From the NCBI GenBank assembly GCA_031272715.1, contig JAISTH010000031.1, forward strand, positions 1 to 38,321: a stretch of 38,321 nucleotides of DNA. Direction: 5' to 3'. Below are positions 27,305 to 35,870 of the stretch, one piece after another (position 1 is the stretch's first letter; the number at the start of each line of letters is the position of its first letter). The translations under genes and the position numbers were made by a program. The notes beneath the pieces are model-generated. The model was not told the origin of the DNA and made no database searches. It saw only the letters and a program-made list of their open reading frames with translations. Origin of the DNA: Desulfovibrio sp. (lineage in GTDB: Bacteria; Desulfobacterota; Desulfovibrionia; Desulfovibrionales; Desulfovibrionaceae).

Positions 27305-28800
27305 CGATCCCACCGACCTTCACCGTCACCGAACTCAACCAGCGCGTCAGCATCTACCTCCAAAGGGAGTTTTCCGAGGTCTGGGTCAAGGCCGAGGTCA
27401 GCAACCTGCGCCAGCACTACGGCAACCTCTATTTCACTCTCAAGGACGCGAAAGCGCAGATCGGCGGCGTCTGGCTCCAGCGGGACCAGCAGAACAGGAA
27501 ATACAACAGTGCCTGCGATCCCTTCTCGGGCGAGCTCTGCGAGGGCATTTCCCCTCTCGCTCCGGCTTCCCTCAGGGACGGCATGGCCGTGGAATGCGCC
27601 GGTTTCGTCAAAATCTTCGAACCCAGAGGCGACTACCAACTGCAGGTGCTGCAGGTGCGGGCCGCCGGGCAGGGGAATCTGGCCCAGCTCTTCGAGGAGC
27701 GCAAGCGCCGTCTCTACGGCCTGGGGTATTTCGCGCAGGAGCGCAAGCGTCCACTCCCCCCGGCCCCGAAGCGCGTGGCCCTGGTCACATCGGCGCAGGC
27801 GGCGGCCTTGCAGGATTTCAAGAGGGTGTCCTCCGATCGGGGGAGCGGGGCCCTAGTCCGACTCCACCACTCCCTCGTGCAGGGGACCACCGCCGCACCC
27901 GCCATGGCCCGGATCATCCGGGAAATCAACGAGACCGGCTGGGCCCAGGTCATCGTCCTCATCCGCGGCGGCGGCTCCCTGGAGGATCTCTGGGCCTTCA
28001 ACGAGGAGGTCCTGGCCAAGGCCGTCTTCGAGTCCCGCATCCCGGTGCTGACCGGCATCGGCCACGATATCGACACGACGCTTGCCGACATGACCGCCGA
28101 CGTGCATGCGGCGACCCCCAGCCAAGCCGCGGAGATCCTGTGGCGTCCCAGAGCCGATCTCTGGCAGACCCTGGATCTGGTCACGGAACGGCTGCAGCGC
28201 ATCGCCCTGCGGCGTCTGGACACGTTCGGCGCACGACTGGACCAAATGGTGAAGACCCTGGGCCTGCTCTCCCCGAGTCGCGCCCACCTCCACAGGGAAC
28301 GGCTTCTCGCCTCGAGCACGGATGCGCTGCACAGGAACGCGCGTCACTGGCTGGATGCGAAGGCGGCCCATCTCGAGGATTTGCGCCGTCGCGTCGCCGA
28401 CGCCATAGGTCCCCGGAGGTTCGACGGACTGGAGGAGCGGCGCGTGATGCTCCAAGGGCGGATCGGGCAGGCCTGGATGCGGATGGTGTCCACGCGGGAG
28501 CGGGAAGTGGCGGCGCTTTCCCAGCGGATCCCCCTGCTCTGGGGGCGGATGTTCGCGGGGAAGGAACAGCGTCTCGAGGAACGGACGAGGCTGCTTGCGG
28601 CCCACGATCCCTGCAAGCCCATGGAGCGGGGATACGTGCTGGCGTATGGCGAGGACGGGACCCTGCTGCGCCGGGCGGCGCAGACGGCTCCGGGGCGTGG
28701 CGTCGACATCCGTTTCACGGACGGCGGGGTGCATGCGGTGGTGGATCGCGTGGACAGGGCCGATGCCGTGGAGAAGGAGGCGCAGGGCGGGGGTTCGTGA
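27301..28800 (+). CDS. xseA: Exodeoxyribonuclease VII large subunit
   Basis: Catalytic subunit of exonuclease VII, which degrades single-stranded DNA in both directions. 499 residues, somewhat longer than the usual 400-460. An N-terminal OB-fold ([30 protein letters not shown]) is followed by the nuclease domain with [16 protein letters not shown], the signature [16 protein letters not shown], and [29 protein letters not shown] long coiled-coil (about 290-440), which binds the small subunits, precedes a C-terminal beta segment ([13 protein letters not shown]). The ATG overlaps the proS stop. Its partner xseB lies 2.8 kb away, beyond an AT-rich fucosyltransferase gene, although the two subunits act together. 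Confidence 0.94.
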   Translation: MTIPPTFTVTELNQRVSIYLQREFSEVWVKAEVSNLRQHYGNLYFTLKDAKAQIGGVWLQRDQQNRKYNSACDPFSGELCEGISPLAPASLRDGMAVECAGFVKIFEPRGDYQLQVLQVRAAGQGNLAQLFEERKRRLYGLGYFAQERKRPLPPAPKRVALVTSAQAAALQDFKRVSSDRGSGALVRLHHSLVQGTTAAPAMARIIREINETGWAQVIVLIRGGGSLEDLWAFNEEVLAKAVFESRIPVLTGIGHDIDTTLADMTADVHAATPSQAAEILWRPRADLWQTLDLVTERLQRIALRRLDTFGARLDQMVKTLGLLSPSRAHLHRERLLASSTDALHRNARHWLDAKAAHLEDLRRRVADAIGPRRFDGLEERRVMLQGRIGQAWMRMVSTREREVAALSQRIPLLWGRMFAGKEQRLEERTRLLAAHDPCKPMERGYVLAYGEDGTLLRRAAQTAPGRGVDIRFTDGGVHAVVDRVDRADAVEKEAQGGGS

Positions 28801-28977
28801 GGCGTTGCGGGGCCGGGGATTCCTGTCGGGATGCGGGAGTGGCCGGTTCTCGATGGCCCATGGTTGCAGGATACTGCAAGACGGCTTGCCCGGAATTGCA
28901 AGGGACGCAAATTTTCACTTGCCAAAAATTTTTGGTGCAACGCTCTACGTAGCGCTTATGCAATCAGGTAATTTGGA

Positions 28978-29925
28978 ATGATAATTTCGAATATACGCAG
29001 TGGTCTCGGGAACCAGCTGTTCCAGTATTCTACGGGACGTTCTCTGTCAATGCGACACGAAACAGAGTTGAAGATTGAGATATCCTCATTCGGTAAATAT
29101 CACAATCGAAAATTTGCGTTGCATAATTTTAAGAATATGAAGTTTTCCATAGCGTCGGTTAACGATTTAAATGAATTGAAACGTGCAAAGTCATGTCAGA
29201 ATCGTGCAAATGAAGAACGCTTATGTGGCACGGGCGATGCATCCGTGAGCAATGAAATTGCTTCAAGCTGGCACGTGACGGACCCAGAGGGCGATTACTG
29301 GCCGGGGTTCGAGTTGATCAGCGACAACACCTTCATCGAAGGATACTGGCAGAATGAAAATTATTTCCTGGACATTGCAGAGACAATATGCAGCGACCTT
29401 GCCTTCCCGGAACTCCCCAACGAGTACAACCGTATCGCAGACTTCATAAGAAAAAAGGATGTTTACCCAAAAACGGTCGGCATACATATCAGGAGAGGAG
29501 ACTATTTACGTCATGACAGATTTGGGCCCCTTGCCGGGAGTTACTATCACAAGGCAATCGAGTTCATGATTAGCGAGATAGGTTCCGATCTGTCCTTCAT
29601 CGTCATCAGCGATGATCAGGCATGGACGAGAAGGAATCTAAACACCTACGATATGCCAACATTTTTTGTCGATTTTCCAAAATCGGCAAGTTGCCCTTGG
29701 CATGACATGCATCTTTTGAAGCTATGCCGCCACCACATCGTCGCAAATTCAAGCTTCTCCTGGTGGGGAGCATGGCTTGCACAGCATGCAAACAACACCA
29801 AAGACGGCATAGTGTGTGCCCCTAGCCCTTGGCTGTTCGGAAAGGAAGATGAACGATTCTCTCCAGCTCCGCAATCATGGATTAAAATGCCATCTGAACC
29901 TGAAGAACCAACATCGAAGGATTGA
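28978..29925 (+). CDS. Alpha-1,2-fucosyltransferase-like, family 11
   Basis: 315 residues with the GT11 signatures: SGLGNQLFQY at 8-17, HIRRGDY at 170-176 (GDP-fucose binding), and ANSSFSWWGAWL at 256-267. Such enzymes add fucose, or a related deoxysugar, in alpha-1,2 linkage to surface polysaccharide or O-antigen. Activity on fucose is inferred from the family. Base composition is much more AT-rich than xseA before it and the unknown gene after it, so it looks like a single-gene insertion in a housekeeping block. No strong ribosome site. A GDP-fucose pathway is not in this window. Confidence 0.92.
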   Translation: MIISNIRSGLGNQLFQYSTGRSLSMRHETELKIEISSFGKYHNRKFALHNFKNMKFSIASVNDLNELKRAKSCQNRANEERLCGTGDASVSNEIASSWHVTDPEGDYWPGFELISDNTFIEGYWQNENYFLDIAETICSDLAFPELPNEYNRIADFIRKKDVYPKTVGIHIRRGDYLRHDRFGPLAGSYYHKAIEFMISEIGSDLSFIVISDDQAWTRRNLNTYDMPTFFVDFPKSASCPWHDMHLLKLCRHHIVANSSFSWWGAWLAQHANNTKDGIVCAPSPWLFGKEDERFSPAPQSWIKMPSEPEEPTSKD

Positions 29926-30624
29926 TGTAGATTGAAAGATATGTGTGTCCCAGGAAGTCGATTCCTCAAAACAGAATGGTTTTGCAGGAATGGATGGTGC
30001 CATGGGTCCATGCCTATGTGCAGAAATTGCAATGCTTTTTCTCGTTTGTGGTAGACATGGAAAATTTGAACTGCATGCAAAAGAACATGTTGCGCGGGAC
30101 TGTATCAATGTCTATGGCTTTCCCGCTTTGTCAAGGACGATAGGAGAAACGTGTCGTAACGCTTTGCCATTATGGCCGATGCATTGCTTCCCATGAGATA
30201 ATCCACATGGACGCTGCCCTGACAAATGGCATGCCCTGTCGCATCATGACCGTTGCAGCCGTCCCCAATGATGCAATGCACGAATTTCGCACCCCGGCAA
30301 GGTCGGACCGTCAGTAAATCCCCAAAACGCAAGGCCATCCCCGGGAAATCTGAACCCCTGCGGCATGTCCTGCCGCCCCTTGCGCGACCCCGGAACGGAT
30401 ATCCGATTTTTTTCGTTGCCGGGGGTGGACAAGACCGTCGATTTGCCGTAAAGGCATGCCTTGACGATGACGCGGTTCGTCGCGGCGCCCCTTCCGGGGA
30501 CGTCTCGCGGCCCCGACGGCGCATCCCGGCCGGCCGGAATGCGCGGTCCGCCGCATCCCGGAATGCCGCGTCTTCCGCAACGTCGTCCGCCACACGACAC
30601 CACAACAACAGGAGACGTCTCCAC
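29926..30624. other. 0.7 kb intergenic, no gene seen
   Basis: The first 300 bases share the AT-rich character of the fucosyltransferase gene and may be the rest of the inserted DNA. The remainder returns to GC-rich chromosome sequence. Short open frames have no recognisable product. No convincing terminator or promoter was found. Confidence 0.5.
30611..30622 (+). promoter_or_regulatory. Ribosome site within a palindrome
   Basis: GGAGACGTCTCC is a perfect 12-bp palindrome. Its GGAG is the only ribosome site for the ATG at 30625. In RNA it could fold into a 4-pair stem with an ACGT loop, partly masking the site. It might also be a DNA operator. Confidence 0.4.
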
Positions 30625-31338
30625 ATGCTGGACACCAACAAGCGCATCCGCAAAGACCTGCGTCTGACCCACGAAAACTTCCTCAAGGCCTGCGCGGCCG
30701 AAGAGGGAGCCAACGCCGCCTATCTCGGCTGCGAACTCTTCTCCTCCCGCATCATCGAGCGTCCCAGGCTCATGGTGCTTTCCCTGGACGTGGATCCCGG
30801 CGCCTTCAAGGGCGACCCGGCCCCGGCGCCGCTGCCGGCCGAGGGCGAAGCCCCCGAGGTCGCGATCGAGCGGCCCTTCCGCCTCGACGGGGAGGGATAC
30901 TCCTCCATCCTGCCCCTGGACCGGCCCGGCGACTGCAGCGGCGCCGCCCTGGCCCTCGTCCGCGTCTTCGAGGGTCTCGGCAAGATGGACATCCTGCGCA
31001 CCGGCACCGTCTGGGTCAACTACAATCCCTTCGCCACCGGGGGATACCGCTTCACGAACGTGGTGCAGTTCGACGACCCCACGCTGCGCCTGAAGACGAT
31101 CCTGCAGGAACTCTCCCCGGGCTTCATCCTCTGCGAGGGGGAACTGGCGATGTCCATGCTGCTGGCGGCCAGGACATCCGGGAGGAAGTGGCTCATGGCC
31201 CGGAAGGACTCGGTGCGGGAGACCTTCATCGACGACGTGCCGGTGCTCGCCTACACCACGACCGACAGGGACGGCATCTTCAATCCCGATCTGCTGTCGC
31301 TGCGGCTGGGCTACGCGATGCGTTCCTGCCTCGGCTGA
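30625..31338 (+). CDS. Unrecognised soluble protein
   Basis: 237 residues with strong GC third-position bias and a usable ribosome site, so probably real. The family is not recognised. The N-terminus is charged and helical (TNKRIRKDLRLTHENFLKAC), the centre has a proline-rich loop (GDPAPAPLPAEGEAPE near 71-86), and the second half reads as a compact alpha/beta fold (TVWVNYNPFATGGYRF, PGFILCEGELAMSMLLA). No signal peptide or membrane helix. The LILCEGE-like strand is reminiscent of nucleotide- or DNA-glycosylase-type folds, but that is too weak for a call. The frame is open upstream to 30253, and the ATG at 30625 is preferred because of its GGAG. Confidence 0.65.
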   Translation: MLDTNKRIRKDLRLTHENFLKACAAEEGANAAYLGCELFSSRIIERPRLMVLSLDVDPGAFKGDPAPAPLPAEGEAPEVAIERPFRLDGEGYSSILPLDRPGDCSGAALALVRVFEGLGKMDILRTGTVWVNYNPFATGGYRFTNVVQFDDPTLRLKTILQELSPGFILCEGELAMSMLLAARTSGRKWLMARKDSVRETFIDDVPVLAYTTTDRDGIFNPDLLSLRLGYAMRSCLG

Positions 31339-31402
31339 GAGTCCGCGCGGCGCGTCCTTCGGCCGCGGCCCGGCCGGGCCGTCGGGCGTTCCCTCCGTCG
31401 CG

Positions 31403-31431
31403 TTGCTTTCGACGGCGTCGGCGTATATAAT
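31403..31431 (+). promoter_or_regulatory. Sigma-70 promoter for xseB-ispA-dxs
   Basis: TTGCTT at 31403-31408, a 17-base spacer, and a perfect TATAAT at 31426-31431 inside otherwise GC-rich DNA. Transcription should begin near 31438, giving a leader of about 200 bases before xseB. Confidence 0.7.
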
Positions 31432-31479
31432 ATGGTAGCATGGCATCGTCCGTCGACGCGCGGCGCGACCTGCCGGATC

Positions 31480-31552
31480 GCGGGTCGTCCGCGGTCTCGC
31501 GGCGCGGGCGGGTCGTCCGCGGCTTTGTGGCGCACGGGCGGGACGTCCGCGG
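31480..31552 (+). repeat. Three 15-bp repeats in the operon leader
   Basis: GCGGGTCGTCCGCGG at 31480-31494 and 31508-31522, and GCGGGACGTCCGCGG at 31538-31552, at 28- and 30-base steps. Each has a GGNCGTCC core that is palindromic in the third copy. They lie just after the predicted transcription start. Confidence 0.7.
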
Positions 31553-31638
31553 CATCGTGATGTCCGCGACGGCGACGCCGGACTTGCGCGTTCCAACATC
31601 TTCGTCTCCCGGCAGCGGGAGGCGGCAAGGAGTGGCCC

Positions 31639-31968
31639 ATGGCAAATGCGGCGGAGACGCCCCGGGAAAGGACCTTCGAGGAAGGGATGGAGCGTCTGCA
31701 GGAGATCGTGAAGGCCCTGGAGAGCGAGGAACTGCCCCTGGAGAAGGGCATGGCCTTCTACAAGGAGGGCATGGAGTGTTCCCGTCTGTGCCGCGATCAG
31801 CTCGCGAAGGCGAAGGTGCAGATCGTCCGGATGCAGGAGATGGACGCGGCGGCGGCGGAAGCGCAGACCGCCCCCCATCCCGTGGATCCGGCGGCGGATC
31901 GCAGGCCGCCCCCCATGCCGGAACCGCTCCCGTGGGAGGAGATCGGCGAGAGAGACATGCCCGTCTGA
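31639..31968 (+). CDS. xseB: Exodeoxyribonuclease VII small subunit
   Basis: 109 residues. The conserved part is residues 10-65: RTFEEGMERLQEIVKALESE, then LPLEKGMAFYKEGMECSRLCRDQLAKAKVQI, the two-helix unit that packs on the coiled coil of XseA. The C-terminal 40 residues are alanine- and proline-rich and longer than usual. AAGGAG (31627-31632) supports the ATG at 31639. It is the first gene of a block with ispA (54 bp downstream) and dxs, a common bacterial arrangement, behind the promoter at 31403. Confidence 0.92.
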   Translation: MANAAETPRERTFEEGMERLQEIVKALESEELPLEKGMAFYKEGMECSRLCRDQLAKAKVQIVRMQEMDAAAAEAQTAPHPVDPAADRRPPPMPEPLPWEEIGERDMPV

Positions 31969-32022
31969 CGGCCGGACGCGCCCGGTCCCGCAAGGCCGGG
32001 GCGTCCGCTGGAGGAATCCCTG

Positions 32023-32931
32023 ATGGATGACAATAGCAAGGAACTGCTGGGGTGGATCCAGAACCAGGTGGAGGCCTATCTGGAGGCCTGTTTCGTCCAC
32101 GAGGGCATCCCCCGCCGGCTGGCCTCGGCCATGCGGTACAGCCTGCTCGCCGGGGGCAAGCGCATCCGGCCCGTCCTCTGTCTCGCATCGGCGTCGCTGT
32201 GCGGCCTCGAGGAGACCGAGGACATCCTGCCCTTCGCGGCCGGCATCGAGATGATCCACACCTACTCCCTGATACACGACGACCTGCCCGCCATGGACGA
32301 CGACGACCTGCGGCGGGGCAAACCCTCCTGCCACAAGCGCTTCGACGAGGCCACGGCGATCCTCGCCGGGGACGGACTGCTGACGGAGGCCTTCGTCCAC
32401 ATGGCCGCCTGCCATCGCTGTCCCCCCGAGGTCCTGCTGCGGGCCATGCGGGAGGTCGCCGTGGCCGCCGGGTGCCTCGGCATGGTGGGGGGGCAGCAAC
32501 TGGACATGGACCATACGGGCCGCGTGGACATGACCCTGCCGGACCTGCAGCACATGCACGCCCTGAAGACCGGCGCGCTGATCCGGGCCGCCTGCGTCAG
32601 CGGGGCGAGGCTCGCCTGCGCCGACACGGACCGGATCGCCTCCATCGCCGCATACGGCGAGGCTCTGGGCGTGGCCTTCCAGATCGCCGACGACATCCTC
32701 GACGTCGTCGCCGACTCCGCGGAACTCGGCAAGACCGCCGGCAACGACGAGAAGGCGGGCAAGAACACCTACCCCACCGTGCTCGGGCTCGCGGAGAGCA
32801 GGGACATCCTCCGGGAACGGTCCGAGGCCGCGCGGAAGGCGCTTGAGGATCTGCCCGACGTCCCCGAGCGGACGCTTCTGACGGACATGGTCGGCCGCAT
32901 CGCCCAGCGGGCCCTCGAGGTCAGGAAATGA
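32023..32931 (+). CDS. ispA: Polyprenyl (farnesyl/geranyl) diphosphate synthase IspA
   Basis: 302 residues. Condenses IPP with DMAPP and GPP to give short-chain prenyl diphosphates, precursors of undecaprenyl phosphate and quinones. The first aspartate-rich motif is at 86-92 (IHDDLPAMDDDDLRRGKPS), the second at 223-227 (FQIADDILDVV), with the GGKRIRP substrate loop at 44-50 and KTGALI at 182-187. Chain-length specificity cannot be fixed from sequence alone, though the bacterial FPP synthase pattern fits. GGAGGA precedes the start by about 7 bases. The stop overlaps the dxs ATG (ATGA), so translation is coupled. Confidence 0.94.
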   Translation: MDDNSKELLGWIQNQVEAYLEACFVHEGIPRRLASAMRYSLLAGGKRIRPVLCLASASLCGLEETEDILPFAAGIEMIHTYSLIHDDLPAMDDDDLRRGKPSCHKRFDEATAILAGDGLLTEAFVHMAACHRCPPEVLLRAMREVAVAAGCLGMVGGQQLDMDHTGRVDMTLPDLQHMHALKTGALIRAACVSGARLACADTDRIASIAAYGEALGVAFQIADDILDVVADSAELGKTAGNDEKAGKNTYPTVLGLAESRDILRERSEAARKALEDLPDVPERTLLTDMVGRIAQRALEVRK

Positions 32932-34835
32932 CGCTTCTGGAGAGCGTCAAGGTTCCGGGGGACGTGGCGTCGCTTTCCGAGCCCGAACTCGAAAGGCTCG
33001 CAGAGGAGGTGCGTCGCCGCATCATCGACGTCGTCGCGAAGACCGGGGGACATCTCGCCCCCTCCCTCGGCGTGGTGGAACTCACCGTGGCGATGCTCTC
33101 CATCTTCGACATGTCCCGGGACAGGCTCGTCTGGGACGTGGGACATCAGGCCTACGCCTACAAGCTGTTGACGGGGCGCGCCGGCGTCTTCGACACGCTG
33201 CGCACGTTCGGCGGCATCTCGGGCTTCCCCAGGATGCGGGAGAGCCCCTACGACCACTTCGGGGTGGGGCACTCCTCCACGTCCATCTCGGCGGCCCTGG
33301 GCCTCGCCGTGGCTAGGGACCTGGAGGGCGGGACCCACCACGTGATCGCCGTCATAGGGGACGGGGCCCTCACCGGAGGGGAGGCCCTCGAGGGGCTCAA
33401 TCTCGCCGGAGCCGGAGGGCGGCGGCTCATCGTCGTGCTCAACGACAACGAGATGTCCATCTCCCCCAACGTCGGCGCGCTCTCCCGGTTCCTGAGCAGG
33501 ACCCTCTCCCGGCGTTGGGTGCGGCAGGCCCGCAGGGACGTGCTGGCCTTCCTGCGCACGATCCCCCTCATCGGCCAGAAGATGGCCGTCTACGCGCTGC
33601 GGGGCGAGCGCAGCTTCAAGTCCTTCTTCACGGCGGGCATGCTCTTCGAGGCCTTCGGCTTCGCCTACATCGGCCCCGTGGAGGGACACGACATCCCCGC
33701 CCTGCGGCGTCACTTGCTCATGGCCGCCGCAGTGGAGGACGGGCCGGTCCTGCTGCACGTGCGCACCAGGAAAGGCAAAGGCTATCCCCCCGCCGAACGC
33801 AACCCGACCCTCTACCACGGAGTGGGCCACTTCACCCCGGAGACCGGACAGCCCCTGGCGCGCCGGGGCGACGTGCCCACCTTCACCGACGTCTTCTCGA
33901 AGACCCTCGTGGAACTCGGGGAACGGGATCCCAGGATCGTGGCCATCACCGCCGCCATGCCGGAAGGGACCGGAACCGACGCCTTCGGACGCGCCTTCCC
34001 GGGACGGTTCTTCGACGTGGGCATCTGCGAGCAGCACGCCGTGACCTTCGCGGCGGGTCTCGCCACCCGGGGGAAGCGGCCGGTGGTGGCCGTGTACTCG
34101 ACGTTCCTGCAGCGGGCCTACGACCAGATCGTCCACGACGTCTGCCTGCAGGAACTGCCCGTCGTCTTCTGCCTGGACAGGGCGGGACTCGTCGGCGAGG
34201 ACGGGGCGACCCACCACGGAGCCTTCGACATCGCCTATCTGCGGCACATCCCCAACATGCGCCTGCTGGCCCCCAGGGACGAGGACATGCTGCGCCACTG
34301 CCTGTACACGGCCCTGCGCCAGGAGGCCCCCTGCGCCCTGCGCTATCCCAGAGGGGCGGGCTTCGGCGTCCATCTCGAGCCGTTGCGGGAACTCCCCCCG
34401 GGCCGCGGCGAGATGGTCCTCGAAGGGGAGGGGGTGCTCGTCGTCGCCGTGGGAACGCGCGTCCACCCCGCCATGGAGGCCGCGGGGTGCGTCATGGACC
34501 AGACCGGCACGCGGCCGGCCGTGTTCGACCCCGTATGGCTGAAGCCCCTGCCCGAGGAACAGCTCGCGGAACTTTTCGCCCGGTTCGACCGGGTGCTCGT
34601 GGTCGAGGAGGGATCCCTGGCGGGAGGCTTCTCCTCGGCGTTGCTGGAATGGCGCAACGACCGGTTCCCCGCAGGCATTGGGCGGCCGTGTCTGCTGAAA
34701 CGGCTGGGATTGCCCGACGCCTTCGTGGAGCACGGCGACCAGCTGCGGCTCCGGGGATTGGCGGGACTCAGATGCGGCGACATCGTCGAGGCGACGAAGG
34801 AACTTCTGCGGACGCCCGTGCCGTCCCCGTCCTGA
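32928..34835 (+). CDS. dxs: 1-deoxy-D-xylulose-5-phosphate synthase
   Basis: 635 residues. Thiamine-diphosphate enzyme condensing pyruvate and glyceraldehyde-3-phosphate, the entry step of the MEP pathway. N-terminal GGHLAPSLGVVELT carries the catalytic-site histidine (about 42). The ThDP/Mg motif runs from GDGALTGGE at 144-152 to NDNEMSISPN at 172-181. The transketolase-like middle has FDVGICEQHAVTFAAGLA and a DRAGLVGEDGATHHG substrate loop. The C-terminal domain ends normally. Overlap with ispA and the upstream xseB suggest one transcript. A short CCCCG/CGGGG stem straddles the stop codon (34825-34840). Confidence 0.96.
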   Translation: MTLLESVKVPGDVASLSEPELERLAEEVRRRIIDVVAKTGGHLAPSLGVVELTVAMLSIFDMSRDRLVWDVGHQAYAYKLLTGRAGVFDTLRTFGGISGFPRMRESPYDHFGVGHSSTSISAALGLAVARDLEGGTHHVIAVIGDGALTGGEALEGLNLAGAGGRRLIVVLNDNEMSISPNVGALSRFLSRTLSRRWVRQARRDVLAFLRTIPLIGQKMAVYALRGERSFKSFFTAGMLFEAFGFAYIGPVEGHDIPALRRHLLMAAAVEDGPVLLHVRTRKGKGYPPAERNPTLYHGVGHFTPETGQPLARRGDVPTFTDVFSKTLVELGERDPRIVAITAAMPEGTGTDAFGRAFPGRFFDVGICEQHAVTFAAGLATRGKRPVVAVYSTFLQRAYDQIVHDVCLQELPVVFCLDRAGLVGEDGATHHGAFDIAYLRHIPNMRLLAPRDEDMLRHCLYTALRQEAPCALRYPRGAGFGVHLEPLRELPPGRGEMVLEGEGVLVVAVGTRVHPAMEAAGCVMDQTGTRPAVFDPVWLKPLPEEQLAELFARFDRVLVVEEGSLAGGFSSALLEWRNDRFPAGIGRPCLLKRLGLPDAFVEHGDQLRLRGLAGLRCGDIVEATKELLRTPVPSPS

Positions 34836-34913
34836 CGGGGAGCCGGGCGGGCCGGGGTTCGCAGGCAAGGGAACGCGTTCACGGTGGCCATCGGCCACAA
34901 ACGAGGGACGGGG

Positions 34914-35834
34914 ATGCAGGAGTACCACAACGTCGACTGGCTGCGACGGTTCCGCAAGGAGCGGGACGTTCCGGCCGCACTGGCCGAGCTGCGCCGGGAG
35001 ATATTCGCCGGCACGCGGGAGATCGTCGAGCGGGGCAGCTACACCACGGACAAGAGGACCGTCTTCCTGCCCCGGGAGCGGCGCGGGACGGTGTGGCACG
35101 ACGATCCGCCGCCCCTCGTCCCCAAGGACGGCCCACGCACGAAGTTCGCCATCATCGAGGCGGACTGCCTGCAGTCCGCGAACCTGCTGATCAAGACGGG
35201 AATGCGTCCCTGCGTCCTGAGCATGGCCAACGCCCGCACCCTCAAGGAGGACTTCCTGGCCGGCGGGGACAGCCAGGAGGAGGATCTGCTCCGGCGCACG
35301 GATCTCTACGTCTCCCTCTTCCAGTTCGCCCCGCAGTCGGTCCTCCCCGGCGACGTCAGGCGGCGGGAGGAGTATACCGGAGCCCACGGCGAGGACGGCG
35401 GCTTCTACTCCCCGGGAGTGTCCGTCTTCCGGAGCACCGAGAGGAGCGGGTACAGTCTGCTGCGCGTCCCGTACCAGGTGGACATCGTGTCGGTCTCCGC
35501 CATCCGCGATCCCGTCGTGGAGTGCATCGACGACACGTGCTTCATCGCCGGCAGCCACATCGCGCATACCAAGGACCGCATCCGGACCATCCTGCGGATC
35601 GCGGGGTTCCACGGCCACGAGTGCCTCGTGCTGAGCGCGCTGGGGTGCGGCCACCAGAGGAATCCAGCCGCCCACATCGCGGAGCTCTTCAGGGACGTCT
35701 TCATGGAGGAGGAGTTCCTCAACTGGTTCAACCTCGTGGTCTTCGCGATCCTGGACATCGATCACTACAGCGGCAACAAGTACAACCCCGAAGGCAACTT
35801 CCTGCCCTTCCACAGGACGTTCCAGGGGATTTGA
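34914..35834 (+). CDS. TIGR02452-type PARG-like protein, altered signature
   Basis: 306 residues, resembling the microbial poly(ADP-ribose) glycohydrolase-like TIGR02452/DUF2263 family (macrodomain fold). The block VLSMANARTLKEDFLAGGDSQ followed by EED aligns without gaps to the family signature with its GGG loop and QEE. QEE is kept (121-123, catalytic glutamate), but the glycine triplet is replaced by KED (111-113). Later landmarks fit: YSPGVSVFR, VDIVSVSAIRDP, and ALGCGHQRNPAAHIAELF. The enzyme may act on ADP-ribosylated targets, but activity is doubtful without the glycines. The frame is open from a GTG at 34884, but the ATG at 34914 has GAGGG at proper spacing. It lies between dxs and tilS. 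Confidence 0.85.
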   Translation: MQEYHNVDWLRRFRKERDVPAALAELRREIFAGTREIVERGSYTTDKRTVFLPRERRGTVWHDDPPPLVPKDGPRTKFAIIEADCLQSANLLIKTGMRPCVLSMANARTLKEDFLAGGDSQEEDLLRRTDLYVSLFQFAPQSVLPGDVRRREEYTGAHGEDGGFYSPGVSVFRSTERSGYSLLRVPYQVDIVSVSAIRDPVVECIDDTCFIAGSHIAHTKDRIRTILRIAGFHGHECLVLSALGCGHQRNPAAHIAELFRDVFMEEEFLNWFNLVVFAILDIDHYSGNKYNPEGNFLPFHRTFQGI

Positions 35835-35870
35835 CCTGCGGGTCGCGGCCCGCCGAGGAGAGGGACGTCC

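Larger units (their letters stand above)
31339..31638. other. Leader region of the xseB-ispA-dxs operon
   Basis: Holds the promoter at 31403-31431 and three 15-bp repeats at 31480-31552. No gene is supported. A frame is open from 31440 through the repeats but its arginine-rich translation simply mirrors them. Confidence 0.55.

Noticed and set aside
29945..30196. 83-codon frame after the fucosyltransferase
   Set aside because: No ribosome site, no domain and no coding bias. Probably non-coding tail of the inserted DNA.
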